Origin: Acidobacteriaceae bacterium
GTDB taxonomy: Bacteria > Acidobacteriota > Terriglobia > Terriglobales > Acidobacteriaceae
DNA length: 8,154 bases
Assembly: GCA_003166055.1 (NCBI GenBank)
Contig: PMWR01000401.1
Span: 7,935 to 16,088, forward strand
Direction: 5' to 3'
Part shown: positions 1 to 5,996 of the stretch, piece after piece
How positions within the stretch are numbered: the first letter of the stretch is position 1
Layout: each line of letters opens with the position of its first letter
Translations under genes and position numbers: made by a program
The notes under the pieces: generated by a model
Databases searched by the model: none
What the model was told of the DNA's origin: nothing
Seen by the model: only the letters and a program-made list of their open reading frames with translations

Positions 1-707
1 TCCTGGCCCTTGTCGAGCATGGTTTGCAGAGCGCCGATGGTGACCACCAGCAGGCCCAGCCCCCAGTAGTCGATAGATAGCTTGCGCTTGCGGATGGCGG
101 CCAGATACGGCGGGTCTTCGACCACGCGGCTGGTGAGGTAGAGCGACAAAATGCCGACCGGTATGTTGATAAAGAAGATCCAGCGCCAACTGTAGTTGTC
201 GACGATCCAGCCGCCGACCGTGGGGCCGAGCACCGGCGCCATCACCACGGCCATGCCGTAGACGGCGAAGGCCATACTTCGCTTGGCAGGCGAAAACGTG
301 TCGGCCAGGATGGACTGCTCGCTGGGCTGCAGGCCGCCGCCCGCCGCCCCTTGCAGCACGCGAAAGAACACCAGCATGCCGAGCGTCGGCGCCAGTCCGC
401 AGAGCAGCGAGGCGGTGGTGAAAAGCGCGACGCAGGTCATGTAGAAACGCTTGCGCCCGATGCGGTTGGCGATCCATCCGCTCAAGGGCAGCACGACAGC
501 GTTGGCGACGAGATAACTGGTCAGCACCCAGGTCGCTTCATCGCGGCTGGCGGAGAGCGATCCGCCGATGTGGGGCATGGCCACGTTGGCGATTGAGGTG
601 TCCAGCGCCTCCATGAAAGTAGCCAGCGTAACGGTGATGGCGATGACCCAGGGGTTGGCGCGGGGCCGCCATGTGTCATGGAATGAAGCTGTGGCGGCAG
701 CGGCCAA
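1..707 (-). CDS. DHA2-family MFS multidrug exporter (EmrB/QacA type), C-terminal part outside the window
   Basis: An inner-membrane proton-coupled drug exporter of the 14-TM DHA2 group; 235 residues are visible, about half of the protein. The reverse strand reads LDTSIANVAMP at residues 35-45 (DHA2 TM1 motif), GWIANRIGRKR at 77-87 (MFS motif A, TM2-TM3 loop) and APVLGPTVGGWI at 157-168 (antiporter motif C in TM5). It then reads WRWIFFINIPVG, the usual DHA2 TM6 entry. The frame has no ATG between the upstream in-frame TGA (757-755) and the conserved region, so I place the start at TTG 707-705. An AGGAG at 724-720 lies 12 nt before it, a somewhat long spacing. The short tail before TM1 (MAAAATASFHDTWRPR) is normal for the family. 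The gene follows the TA operon on the same strand after 102 nt. Substrate unknown. Family assignment is firm; the start is less so. Confidence 0.93.
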   Translation of the reverse strand, partial: MAAAATASFHDTWRPRANPWVIAITVTLATFMEALDTSIANVAMPHIGGSLSASRDEATWVLTSYLVANAVVLPLSGWIANRIGRKRFYMTCVALFTTASLLCGLAPTLGMLVFFRVLQGAAGGGLQPSEQSILADTFSPAKRSMAFAVYGMAVVMAPVLGPTVGGWIVDNYSWRWIFFINIPVGILSLYLTSRVVEDPPYLAAIRKRKLSIDYWGLGLLVVTIGALQTMLDKGQ

Positions 708-729
708 GGGCGGGTTTTTCTCCTGCGAG

Positions 730-759
730 ATGGAAGGTGATTGGTTGTTGCGCTGTCAA
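730..759 (-). promoter_or_regulatory. Candidate promoter of the MFS exporter gene
   Basis: On the reverse strand a perfect TTGACA -35 (759-754) is followed after 18 nt by TTCCAT (735-730), a 3/6 match to the -10 consensus. This would put the transcript start almost at the ribosome binding site. An alternative -10, TATAAC at 806-801, has no recognisable -35 but would leave an 87-nt leader. Only the -35 match is strong, so the site is tentative. Confidence 0.3.
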
Positions 760-809
760 CAGAGTAATGGATGCGAGAGGGAATGATGGGGGAGGGTGGA
801 GTTATACGG

Positions 810-1253
810 TTATTCAATGTCAGGGGCAGATGAGTTCGATTGCGCCTTCAAGAAGATCTCGATTCGATTGGAGGTCCAGACAGCAACGCCGGTTCCGAGG
901 AAGTCTGTATCCTCGGACCAGATCGGACAGTCCAGCGCCAAGACTGCTGCCAAAACCGGCCAGTCGTCTTCGTCACGTCCGCACAGACGGAGCCTGGCCT
1001 CCTCTTCAAAGTCGCCAAATGTCTCCCTGTTGACTGGTTCCACGAGAAGTTGAAGGTACTGGAGCGATTGGGAGACGCCGACCGCAGATTTGCCTCTCTT
1101 TTCCAGCAACGGCGGTAAATATTTCTCGGCATCGTCGAAGGCGGCTTGGGGCGCATAAAAGCGAATTTGCCCGGCTCCGTAAGCTTCAATAAGCTGGCGA
1201 ACGCGACGACCCAATACCGCTCGAATCAGAATGTTGGCGTCCAGGACAATCAT
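810..1253 (-). CDS. PIN-domain ribonuclease toxin (VapC-like) of a type II TA pair
   Basis: A predicted Mg2+-dependent endoribonuclease of 147 residues. The N-terminus MIVLDANILI carries the first PIN aspartate (D5). E43 in DDAEKYLP and the acidic cluster D94-E95-D96-D97 before WPVLAAVLALDCPIWSEDTDF (E114, D115, D117) supply the other metal ligands in the usual PIN order. The ATG at 1253-1251 is chosen over longer in-frame starts because PIN proteins begin directly at this first beta strand and because the antitoxin stop lies one base upstream (TGA-G-ATG). No clear Shine-Dalgarno sequence precedes it, so translation is probably coupled to the antitoxin. It resembles the PIN subgroup that pairs with Phd/YefM-type antitoxins rather than the shortest classical VapC. 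The RNA target is unknown. All catalytic acids are present, so it should be active. Confidence 0.85.
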   Translation of the reverse strand: MIVLDANILIRAVLGRRVRQLIEAYGAGQIRFYAPQAAFDDAEKYLPPLLEKRGKSAVGVSQSLQYLQLLVEPVNRETFGDFEEEARLRLCGRDEDDWPVLAAVLALDCPIWSEDTDFLGTGVAVWTSNRIEIFLKAQSNSSAPDIE

Positions 1254-1254
1254 C

Positions 1255-1518
1255 TCAGCCCGCGGCGTTCTTGCGCCGGCGAAGCTGCTTGAAGTCGGCG
1301 ACGATTTCTTCTTCGTCCACATCGGCCAGGGTCAGGGCGAGACGATCCGCGGCGGCTTTCAGATCGCCTATGTCGGCAGATTTGATCCGTTTCCGGGGCG
1401 TGGGGACGTATACGCCGAGCGTTTCGCCGCGGCGCGTTACGGCAACCGGCGTATCCGACTCAAGGAAACGCGCAATCTGCTCGCGAAATTCACGCACACC
1501 CACTTTGATTGCAGGCAT
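1255..1518 (-). CDS. Phd/YefM-family antitoxin
   Basis: An 87-residue antitoxin expected to bind DNA with its N-terminal Phd/YefM fold and to neutralise the downstream PIN toxin with its charged C-terminal helix. Visible signature: VGVREFREQIARFLESDTP (residues 6-24) followed by VAVTRRGETLGVYVPT, the helix then beta-strand pattern of the family. The tail (ADVDEEEIVADFKQLRRRK) is the likely toxin-binding segment. The start is ATG 1518-1516, because a strong GGAGGGG lies 3-4 nt before it. An ATG 12 nt further upstream (1530-1528) would place that RBS inside the gene and itself sits in a palindrome. The gene comes first in the operon and its stop is 1 nt from the toxin start. Autorepression through the palindrome at 1529-1540 is inferred. 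Confidence 0.87.
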   Translation of the reverse strand: MPAIKVGVREFREQIARFLESDTPVAVTRRGETLGVYVPTPRKRIKSADIGDLKAAADRLALTLADVDEEEIVADFKQLRRRKNAAG

Positions 1519-1528
1519 TTTCCCCTCC

Positions 1529-1540
1529 ATGTGTACACAT
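1529..1540. promoter_or_regulatory. Perfect 12-bp palindrome, likely TA operator
   Basis: ATGTGTACACAT is its own reverse complement. It lies just upstream of the antitoxin RBS and just downstream of the candidate -10 at 1547-1542 (reverse strand), so a bound dimer would cover the transcript start. Phd/YefM antitoxins commonly bind short palindromes with a GTAC core in their own promoter, and the core here is GTGTACAC. A second TGTAC lies 12 nt away on the reverse strand. The operator role is inferred. Confidence 0.6.
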
Positions 1541-1541
1541 A

Positions 1542-1570
1542 AGCGTACATCTTCCAGACGGCGACCGCAA
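1542..1570 (-). promoter_or_regulatory. Candidate promoter of the TA operon
   Basis: On the reverse strand TTGCGG (1570-1565) and TACGCT (1547-1542) are separated by exactly 17 nt. Each matches only 3/6 consensus positions, but these include the key TTG of the -35 and TA...T of the -10. The pair sits between the 9-bp inverted repeat and the 12-bp palindrome, which is consistent with autoregulation. Confidence 0.35.
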
Positions 1571-1586
1571 CTCAGGCCCGTCTGGA
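1553..1586. repeat. 9-bp inverted repeat around the TA -35 box
   Basis: TCCAGACGG (1553-1561) and CCGTCTGGA (1578-1586) are perfect inverted repeats separated by 16 nt. They flank the candidate TA -35 at 1565-1570 and lie upstream of the tsaB start. Arm centres are 25 bp apart, somewhat over two helical turns, which would suit a cooperative dimer of dimers. No T-tract follows on either strand, so it is not a terminator. Operator function is an inference. Confidence 0.5.
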
Positions 1587-1598
1587 TGGCAGCTCCGC

Positions 1599-1627
1599 TT
1601 GCCGGTGTGTCATGCTGATGGTTTATG
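1599..1627 (+). promoter_or_regulatory. Weak candidate promoter for tsaB-rimI
   Basis: TTGCCG (1599-1604) and TTTATG (1622-1627) are separated by 17 nt, placing a start near 1634 and a leader of about 36 nt before the tsaB ATG. The -10 matches only half the consensus. This is the best pair I see in the interval between the divergent TA operon and tsaB. Confidence 0.22.
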
Positions 1628-1669
1628 GACAGCTGCGAAATCCCCCCGGCAAAGACCGCCCAATTCGGC

Positions 1670-2344
1670 ATGATTCTCCTCGGCATCGACACCTGCGGTC
1701 CCACCGGCTCTGTCGCCCTGGCGCGTCTGGCGGGCCGCGACCTCGAAATCCTGGGACAGACTGAGCTCGAAGGCCGCAGCTACTCCGCCACGCTGGTTGC
1801 AGCCGTCCGCGAACTCCTCAAGGCTGCGGGCGCTGGTTTAAACGATGTAGGCGGAATCGTGACCGTCAACGGACCAGGCAGCTTTACCGGTGTAAGGGTT
1901 GGCCTCGCAGCCGTGAAGGGATTCGCGGAGAGCGCGCGAATTCCGGTCGTCGCGGTTTCGCGGCTCGAGGTCCTCGCGCGCAAATCGGGAGTGCCGTCAG
2001 CGGCCCTCGACGCCCATCGCGGCGAGGTGTTTCTGCGTGTGGAAAGAACCGGCCTGGCGCCCATTGAGATGCTGGCCGGAGCGACCGAGCTGGCAGCAAT
2101 CAGCCCACCGCCTCTGCGGATTGCGGTTTGCGACCTGTCTGCCGCCGCATTGCTGCGGGCCGCCTGGCCAACGACGCAACTGATGGTGAGCACAGCGCCC
2201 GTTGCCACGGATGCGCTGCGGCTTGGCGAAGCGCGGCTTATAGCGGGAGCGTCTATCGACCTGGCGCTGCTCGACGGCCACTACCTGCGCCGATCCGACG
2301 CTGAAATATTCGGCGAGGCACAAGCGGGACAGCCCCGCGCATGA
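1670..2344 (+). CDS. tsaB: tRNA threonylcarbamoyladenosine biosynthesis protein TsaB
   Basis: TsaB (YeaZ) is the inactive ASKHA-fold paralogue that pairs with TsaD and TsaE to transfer threonylcarbamoyl to A37 of ANN-decoding tRNAs (t6A) in the cytoplasm. The 224-residue product opens with MILLGIDTCGPTGSVAL, the first ASKHA beta hairpin. It has GPGSFTGVRVGLAAVKG at residues 68-84, the most diagnostic TsaB motif. It also has ALDAHRGEVF (111-120, equivalent to the usual DARRGEVY) and YLRRSDAE near the C-terminus. The ATG at 1670 is chosen because homologues start at this strand; an in-frame ATG at 1625 would add 15 unrelated residues. Neither start has a good Shine-Dalgarno sequence. The gene overlaps rimI by 4 nt (ATGA), a pairing seen in many bacteria. 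The partner genes tsaD, tsaE and tsaC are not in this window. Confidence 0.94.
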   Translation: MILLGIDTCGPTGSVALARLAGRDLEILGQTELEGRSYSATLVAAVRELLKAAGAGLNDVGGIVTVNGPGSFTGVRVGLAAVKGFAESARIPVVAVSRLEVLARKSGVPSAALDAHRGEVFLRVERTGLAPIEMLAGATELAAISPPPLRIAVCDLSAAALLRAAWPTTQLMVSTAPVATDALRLGEARLIAGASIDLALLDGHYLRRSDAEIFGEAQAGQPRA

Positions 2345-2811
2345 CACCTTCCCCCATAGAGCTGTGCATTCGCCCCATGACTCCCGCCGACGTGGACGGC
2401 ATCCTGGAAATTGCGCAGAGCCTGAAGGACGCGCCGCATTGGCCGGCTTCGGCCTACCGGTCGGCGCTCGACCCCGAATCGGCGCCGCGTCGGATCGCTC
2501 TCGTAGCGGAGAGTGCCGGAAACCTGCTCGGTTTCGCCGTCTCATCCCTGCTCCCCCCTCAAGCCGAACTCGAAACCATTGCCGTCGCCAACGGAAACCA
2601 GCGCCAAGGCGTAGCCCGCCGCCTGTTCGCCGCGATGGCCCAGGAACTGATCGCCGCGCAAATCACCGATGTCCTTCTCGAAGTGCGCGCCTCCAACGCC
2701 GCGGCGCTGGCGGTTTACCGGGCTCTCGGGTTCGCCGCCACAGGCCGCAGGCCGCGCTACTACGCCGACCCTCCAGAAGACGCGCTGCTGCTCCAGTTGC
2801 GGCTCGGATGA
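2341..2811 (+). CDS. rimI: Ribosomal protein S18-alanine N-acetyltransferase RimI
   Basis: A cytoplasmic GNAT acetyltransferase of 156 residues that transfers acetyl from acetyl-CoA to the N-terminal alanine of ribosomal protein S18. The N-terminal strand ELCIRPMTPADVDGILEI is typical GNAT. The acetyl-CoA pyrophosphate loop reads QRQGVA at 87-92 (Q/R-x-x-G-x-G/A). LEVRASNAAALAVYRALGF (113-131) is the RimI signature: E114 and Y126 have the same 12-residue spacing as catalytic Glu103 and Tyr115 of the enterobacterial enzyme. RRPRYYADPPEDALLL near the end matches the usual R-x-x-Y-Y...EDA element. Its ATG overlaps the tsaB stop, so it is translationally coupled. Other GNAT N-acetyltransferases could look similar, but motif and neighbour agree on RimI. 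Confidence 0.93.
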   Translation: MTPSPIELCIRPMTPADVDGILEIAQSLKDAPHWPASAYRSALDPESAPRRIALVAESAGNLLGFAVSSLLPPQAELETIAVANGNQRQGVARRLFAAMAQELIAAQITDVLLEVRASNAAALAVYRALGFAATGRRPRYYADPPEDALLLQLRLG

Positions 2812-2882
2812 CCGCGGCTGAGTGCTGGGTGGACGATTCCAGTCCAGATTTCCACAGGTTCCTAATGACTTTTGTCGGCTCA

Positions 2883-2917
2883 CGCAGAGTTTGGCGCTTG
2901 CCGATTGCCACTCTGCG
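2883..2917. repeat. Inverted repeat between rimI and the YdcH-like gene
   Basis: CGCAGAGT (2883-2890) and ACTCTGCG (2910-2917) form a perfect 8-bp inverted repeat. Inner bases TGGC (2892-2895) and GCCA (2907-2910) can extend the hairpin to about 11 bp if two T residues bulge. No U-tract follows, so it is a poor intrinsic terminator. It surrounds the candidate -35 of the downstream gene, so an operator is possible. Confidence 0.45.
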
Positions 2918-2927
2918 GCGATATATG
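2898..2927 (+). promoter_or_regulatory. Candidate promoter of the YdcH-like gene
   Basis: TTGCCG (2898-2903) and TATATG (2922-2927) are separated by 18 nt in an AT-rich island within a GC-rich region. The start would fall near 2934, giving a short leader with the strong RBS at 2945-2950. The match is moderate (4/6 and 4/6). Confidence 0.4.
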
Positions 2928-2956
2928 TAATTGTTCTGTAATACGGGAGGTGCTTG

Positions 2957-3166
2957 ATGGACGAAGTACAAGATCCCACGCTGAGCGAAGAAATCGATCG
3001 CCTGCATGCCGAACATCATCGCTACGCTCAGCGGCTGGAAGAACTGGTTCAAAAGCCTTATCTCTCCGAAGATGAACAGCTCGAGGAGGTGCGCTTGAAA
3101 AAGCTGAAGCTGCACGCCAAGGACCTGATCTTCGCGCTGGAGCGCCGGTCGCCGGCAGTGGCTTAG
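2957..3166 (+). CDS. YdcH family (DUF465) small coiled-coil protein
   Basis: A 69-residue protein with no transmembrane segment. It is almost entirely charged helix and matches the YdcH/DUF465 pattern: a helix with [14 protein letters not shown] (18-31), a short turn at KPYLSEDEQ (33-41), then a second helix rich in E, L and K with [13 protein letters not shown] (46-58). Family members form a helical hairpin; no biochemical function is established. The ATG at 2957 follows GGGAGGT at 2944-2950 with good spacing. A TTG immediately before it (2954) is possible but sits too close to the RBS. The gene is 145 nt from rimI and 137 nt from psd, on the same strand, with its own candidate promoter, so it may be monocistronic. 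Confidence 0.88.
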   Translation: MDEVQDPTLSEEIDRLHAEHHRYAQRLEELVQKPYLSEDEQLEEVRLKKLKLHAKDLIFALERRSPAVA

Positions 3167-3287
3167 GGCCTTCAGGAAAAGGGATTTTTGCAGGCAATTT
3201 ACGAAGCAGCGGCCTTGGGCGGCTTCGGCGCTGTTCGTGTGCGGGCAATCCTCGCGCACACTCTCAATCCCATCGGCAGGACAGCCG
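3167..3287. other. Intergenic segment with two hairpins, no gene seen
   Basis: No convincing reading frame lies between the YdcH-like gene and psd. Two short perfect inverted repeats are visible: CGAAGC/GCTTCG (3202-3207 and 3222-3227) and GTGTGCG/CGCACAC (3237-3243 and 3255-3261, 11-nt loop). Neither is followed by a T-tract, so they are not classic intrinsic terminators. They may slow read-through or be chance structures of GC-rich DNA. Confidence 0.35.
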
Positions 3288-3293
3288 TATAAT
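3288..3293 (+). promoter_or_regulatory. psd: Consensus -10 box of the psd operon
   Basis: A perfect TATAAT lies 10 bases before the psd ATG. No TTGACA-like hexamer is found 16-18 nt upstream, and there is no extended TGn. The predicted start (about 3300) would leave a leader of only a few bases, and no Shine-Dalgarno sequence precedes the ATG at 3304. The two facts together fit a leaderless or near-leaderless transcript. Confidence 0.5.
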
Positions 3294-3303
3294 CGTTGGG
3301 ACG

Positions 3304-3936
3304 ATGGTTCGTGACGGTTACATCTACGGTTTGAGCTTGCTGGCGGTTGCGATCGGGCTGGCGTGGGCTACGGGCAACTCGGCGTGGAGCATCGCGCCGG
3401 TGCTTCTGGCGGCATTCTTTCTGTGGTTCTTTCGCGACCCCCAGCGAACAATTCCAGGCGGCAAGGGCTTAATCGTCTCGCCCGGCGACGGCTTGGTCAC
3501 CGAAACGGTGACCATCGCCACTCCCAACGGGCCCCGACAGCGAATCAGCATCTTTCTCAGCGTTTTCGATGTCCATGTGAATCGCTCTCCGATCAGCGGG
3601 ATAATCGCCGCCGTGCGCTACCAGAAGGGCCAATATCTGAACGCCATGAATCCGGCCTCGGCGGACCGTAACGAGCAGAATGTGGTGACGGTGCGCGACG
3701 GGGCGGGTGTCGAAGTCACATTCAAGCAGATCGCCGGACTGCTGGCGCGGCGAATCGTCTTTAACCTCAAGGAAGGCGACACGGTTGAGCGCGGCCAGCG
3801 CGTGGGATTGATCAAGTTCGGTTCGCGCGTGGACGTTCTGATCCCGGCGAATGCGCTCTTGCGGGTAAAGGTTGGTGAGCGCGTGAAGGGCGGTTCGAGC
3901 GTGCTGGCGGCCATGCCGGGCGGAGGCCAGCAGTGA
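3304..3936 (+). CDS. psd: Phosphatidylserine decarboxylase proenzyme, short (archaeal/Bacillus-like) type
   Basis: Converts phosphatidylserine to phosphatidylethanolamine at the inner membrane, using a pyruvoyl group made by self-cleavage. The 210-residue proenzyme has two N-terminal hydrophobic segments (about 6-22 and 26-42), then WFFRDPQR and SPGDG (59-63, with the likely catalytic D62). [13 protein letters not shown] (84-96) supplies H91, and [11 protein letters not shown] (171-181) contains the cleavage site. By analogy, self-cleavage falls between G173 and S174, giving a beta chain of about 173 residues and an alpha chain of about 37 with N-terminal pyruvate. Length and the FGSR (rather than LGST) site place it in the short Psd family. 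Its TGA overlaps the pssA GTG by 4 nt (GTGA), so substrate-making and substrate-using enzymes are co-translated. All key residues are present. Confidence 0.95.
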   Translation: MVRDGYIYGLSLLAVAIGLAWATGNSAWSIAPVLLAAFFLWFFRDPQRTIPGGKGLIVSPGDGLVTETVTIATPNGPRQRISIFLSVFDVHVNRSPISGIIAAVRYQKGQYLNAMNPASADRNEQNVVTVRDGAGVEVTFKQIAGLLARRIVFNLKEGDTVERGQRVGLIKFGSRVDVLIPANALLRVKVGERVKGGSSVLAAMPGGGQQ

Positions 3937-4841
3937 GCCCCCACCGCGACCCGGCGCTGGCCAGGGCCCAGGTGCAGGCCCGGTTGCGCCGCGGGATGTT
4001 CCTGCTGCCGTCGCTCTTTACCGTAGGCAACATCGGCGCTGGCTTCTTTTCCATTACCGAGACCATCAAGGCCATCAGCGGACCAGGCGACGCGCAAACG
4101 CACCTCGACTGGGCGGCAATCGCAATCATCCTTGCCATTCCGTTTGACTCGCTCGACGGGCGCATTGCCCGCATGACCAACACCTGCAGCGAATTCGGCA
4201 AGGAGCTGGATTCACTGGCCGACGCGGTCACATTTGGCGTGGCGCCCAGTCTGCTGGCTCTGATCTGGGGATTTCATTTTCTGCCGGATTCCATCAACCC
4301 GCAGTTGCTCGGGCATCTGCACCAGGCCGGGGCGTTCATCTGTTTCCTGTTTTTGATTGGCGGTGTTTCAAGGCTGGCGCGGTTCAATATCGCGCACGAT
4401 GCGCAGCCCAGGAACCCCGGGCGGCCGGGGCGCAAATATTTTGTGGGGATGCCGATTCCGGCGGCGGCGGGGTTTCTCGCTTCGACCGTTCACCTGTGCT
4501 ACGGCTATCCGGTGCTGTCGTGGTGGATTGCGATTCCATGGCTTCTGCTCGTCGGCCTAAGCGGTTTCCTCATGGTGAGCACCTGGCGCTTCTGGTCAGG
4601 CAAGGAGATCAACTTCTCGCGCAGCCATCCGTTTCAGATACTACCCGTGGTGCTGGTGGTTTTGTATATCGTGCTCAAGTTCTCGAACGTGATGTGCTTC
4701 GTGATCGGACTGGCCTACATGTTCTCCGGAATCTGGGCGCGGGCGGCGTATTCGTGGTCGCGGCGCAGGCGGCGCGGATCGGCCGCGGATCAGGCCAGGG
4801 ACTCGAACCTCGTTGAACCGGATCCGTTGAGACATTCGTGA
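3933..4841 (+). CDS. pssA: CDP-diacylglycerol-serine O-phosphatidyltransferase (type II PssA)
   Basis: An integral membrane enzyme joining CDP-diacylglycerol and L-serine to give phosphatidylserine and CMP, the step before Psd. The CDP-alcohol phosphotransferase motif is complete: D72-x2-D75-G76-x2-A79-R80-x8-G89-x3-D93-x3-D97. LARFN and [13 protein letters not shown] further on are typical of the serine-specific branch. Several hydrophobic helices run through the 302 residues. The C-terminal ~35 residues form a basic, Arg-rich cytosolic tail ([10 protein letters not shown]). The GTG at 3933 overlaps the psd stop and is the natural coupled start; M22 (GMFLLPS) is a possible shorter start. Phosphatidylglycerophosphate synthase shares the core motif, but the neighbouring psd and the RFN segment favour PssA. 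Confidence 0.94.
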   Translation: MSPHRDPALARAQVQARLRRGMFLLPSLFTVGNIGAGFFSITETIKAISGPGDAQTHLDWAAIAIILAIPFDSLDGRIARMTNTCSEFGKELDSLADAVTFGVAPSLLALIWGFHFLPDSINPQLLGHLHQAGAFICFLFLIGGVSRLARFNIAHDAQPRNPGRPGRKYFVGMPIPAAAGFLASTVHLCYGYPVLSWWIAIPWLLLVGLSGFLMVSTWRFWSGKEINFSRSHPFQILPVVLVVLYIVLKFSNVMCFVIGLAYMFSGIWARAAYSWSRRRRRGSAADQARDSNLVEPDPLRHS

Positions 4842-4867
4842 TTTTCCTAAGCTGAAAAAGGACGAAA

Positions 4868-5893
4868 GTGTACAAGATTGCCATTGCCGGAGCCTCCTCC
4901 CTGCTGGGACGGGAGTTGAAGGAAGCCCTCGCCGAGTCGCCGCTGGCTGCGGCCAGCGTTGTCCTGCTCGACGACGACCAGGTGCGCGGCCAACTCGACC
5001 AGGTGGGCGACGAGGTGACCTTCGTTCAGGCCATTGACCCGGAATCCTTTGAGCGCGTGGACTTCACCTTCTTCTGCGGTACAGAGAACCTGACGCGCAA
5101 ACACTGGCGGCAGGCTCTGCGCGATGGCTCGACCGTGCTTGACCTTTCCGGCGCGCTCGATCAGGAAACGGGAGTGCTGGTGCGCGCGCCCTGGCTCGGC
5201 TCCGAGGCGGCGACGGTGGATCTGTTTACGCCCGCGGTGGTTCCGGCGCACCCTGCCGCGCTGGTGTTGGCGCTCCTGCTCGAGCGGCTGCAACAGGTCG
5301 CTCCGGTGCGCTTTGCCGCTGCGACCGTACTTGAGCCGGCAAGCGAATTTGGCCGCGCCGCCATGGACGAGTTGCACCAGCAGACGGTGAGTCTGCTAAG
5401 CTTTCAGAACATGCCCCGCGCCGTCTATGACGCGCAGGCTGCGTACAACCTGCTCTGCGGCCTGGGTGAGAACGCCGCGGTAAACCTCAGCACGGCGGAG
5501 GCACGCATTCGCCGCCATTACGATGCATTGTCTGCCGGCCGCTGGCCAGCCCTGGCTCTCCAGGTCATTCACGCGCCGGTCTTTCACAGCCACGCCTTCT
5601 CCATTGCTGTCGAGCTCGAACGAACGGTAGATATCTCCGCCGTGGAAGACGCTCTCAGCGGGGAACACGTAGACCTCGTACTTGAGGATACGGATTCTCC
5701 GTCTAATTTGGCAGCCACCGGGCAGAACGACGTCCTGGTGCGCCTGCGGCCCGAAATAACTGGGCGGAATCCGACCCAGGTTACGCGGCTATGGTTGTGG
5801 ACAACTTCTGACAATCTGCGGCTGAACGCGCAGAATGCTGTGGAATGCGCCTTGGATTTGCGCAGGCTCCGCCCGGCGGGGACTGTGCAGTAA
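4868..5893 (+). CDS. Aspartate-semialdehyde dehydrogenase-like protein (USG-1 type), catalytic cysteine absent
   Basis: A 341-residue Asd-fold protein: an N-terminal Rossmann domain with IAIAGASSLLGREL (G8 and G14 of GxxxxxG), FFCGTENLTRKHW and GSTVLDLSG, then a dimerisation domain. APVFHSHAFSIAVELE (236-251) aligns with the Asd segment bearing the base His (H242 here). SDNLRLNAQNAV (314-325) matches the C-terminal D-N-x-R element of Asd/USG-1. Where Asd has P-N-C-S/T, this protein has VVPAHPAALVL (124-134), so the nucleophilic Cys is replaced by Ala (about A131). It is therefore unlikely to reduce aspartyl phosphate and is closer to the uncharacterised USG-1 paralogue, which as I recall also lacks the Cys. 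The GTG start follows AAAGGA at 4857-4862. It is 26 nt from pssA and ends the operon before a terminator. No function is proposed. Confidence 0.82.
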   Translation: MYKIAIAGASSLLGRELKEALAESPLAAASVVLLDDDQVRGQLDQVGDEVTFVQAIDPESFERVDFTFFCGTENLTRKHWRQALRDGSTVLDLSGALDQETGVLVRAPWLGSEAATVDLFTPAVVPAHPAALVLALLLERLQQVAPVRFAAATVLEPASEFGRAAMDELHQQTVSLLSFQNMPRAVYDAQAAYNLLCGLGENAAVNLSTAEARIRRHYDALSAGRWPALALQVIHAPVFHSHAFSIAVELERTVDISAVEDALSGEHVDLVLEDTDSPSNLAATGQNDVLVRLRPEITGRNPTQVTRLWLWTTSDNLRLNAQNAVECALDLRRLRPAGTVQ

Positions 5894-5920
5894 TACGATT
5901 CCGAATTGGAACTTCGTGGA

Positions 5921-5961
5921 GGCGGTTGAACCAAATTGTTTCGTTCAACCGTTTTCTTTTT
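5921..5961 (+). terminator. Strong intrinsic terminator of the psd-pssA-Asd-like operon
   Basis: CGGTTGAAC (5923-5931) pairs perfectly with GTTCAACCG (5943-5951). Two G-T wobbles can extend the stem outward and AAA/TTT can pair inside the loop. A T-rich tail (TTTTCTTTTT, 5952-5961) follows directly. It lies 28 nt after the stop codon of the last operon gene and reads in the forward direction only, as the reverse strand has no T-tract after the stem. Confidence 0.9.
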
Positions 5962-5996
5962 CCGTGGTCGCTCAAGGGCTCGTTGTCTCTGCCAGA

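Noticed and set aside
2364..2930. 188-codon forward frame overlapping rimI
   Set aside because: It lies in another frame of a clear GNAT gene, with an Arg/Pro-rich product and no motif or suitable RBS.
2663..3259. 198-codon reverse frame over rimI and the YdcH-like gene
   Set aside because: Opposite-strand shadow across two recognisable genes and their intergenic region; no domain visible.
4847..5377. 176-codon reverse frame over the Asd-like gene
   Set aside because: The composition (His, Arg, Gln, Gly-rich) is typical of an antisense frame, and the forward gene is well supported.
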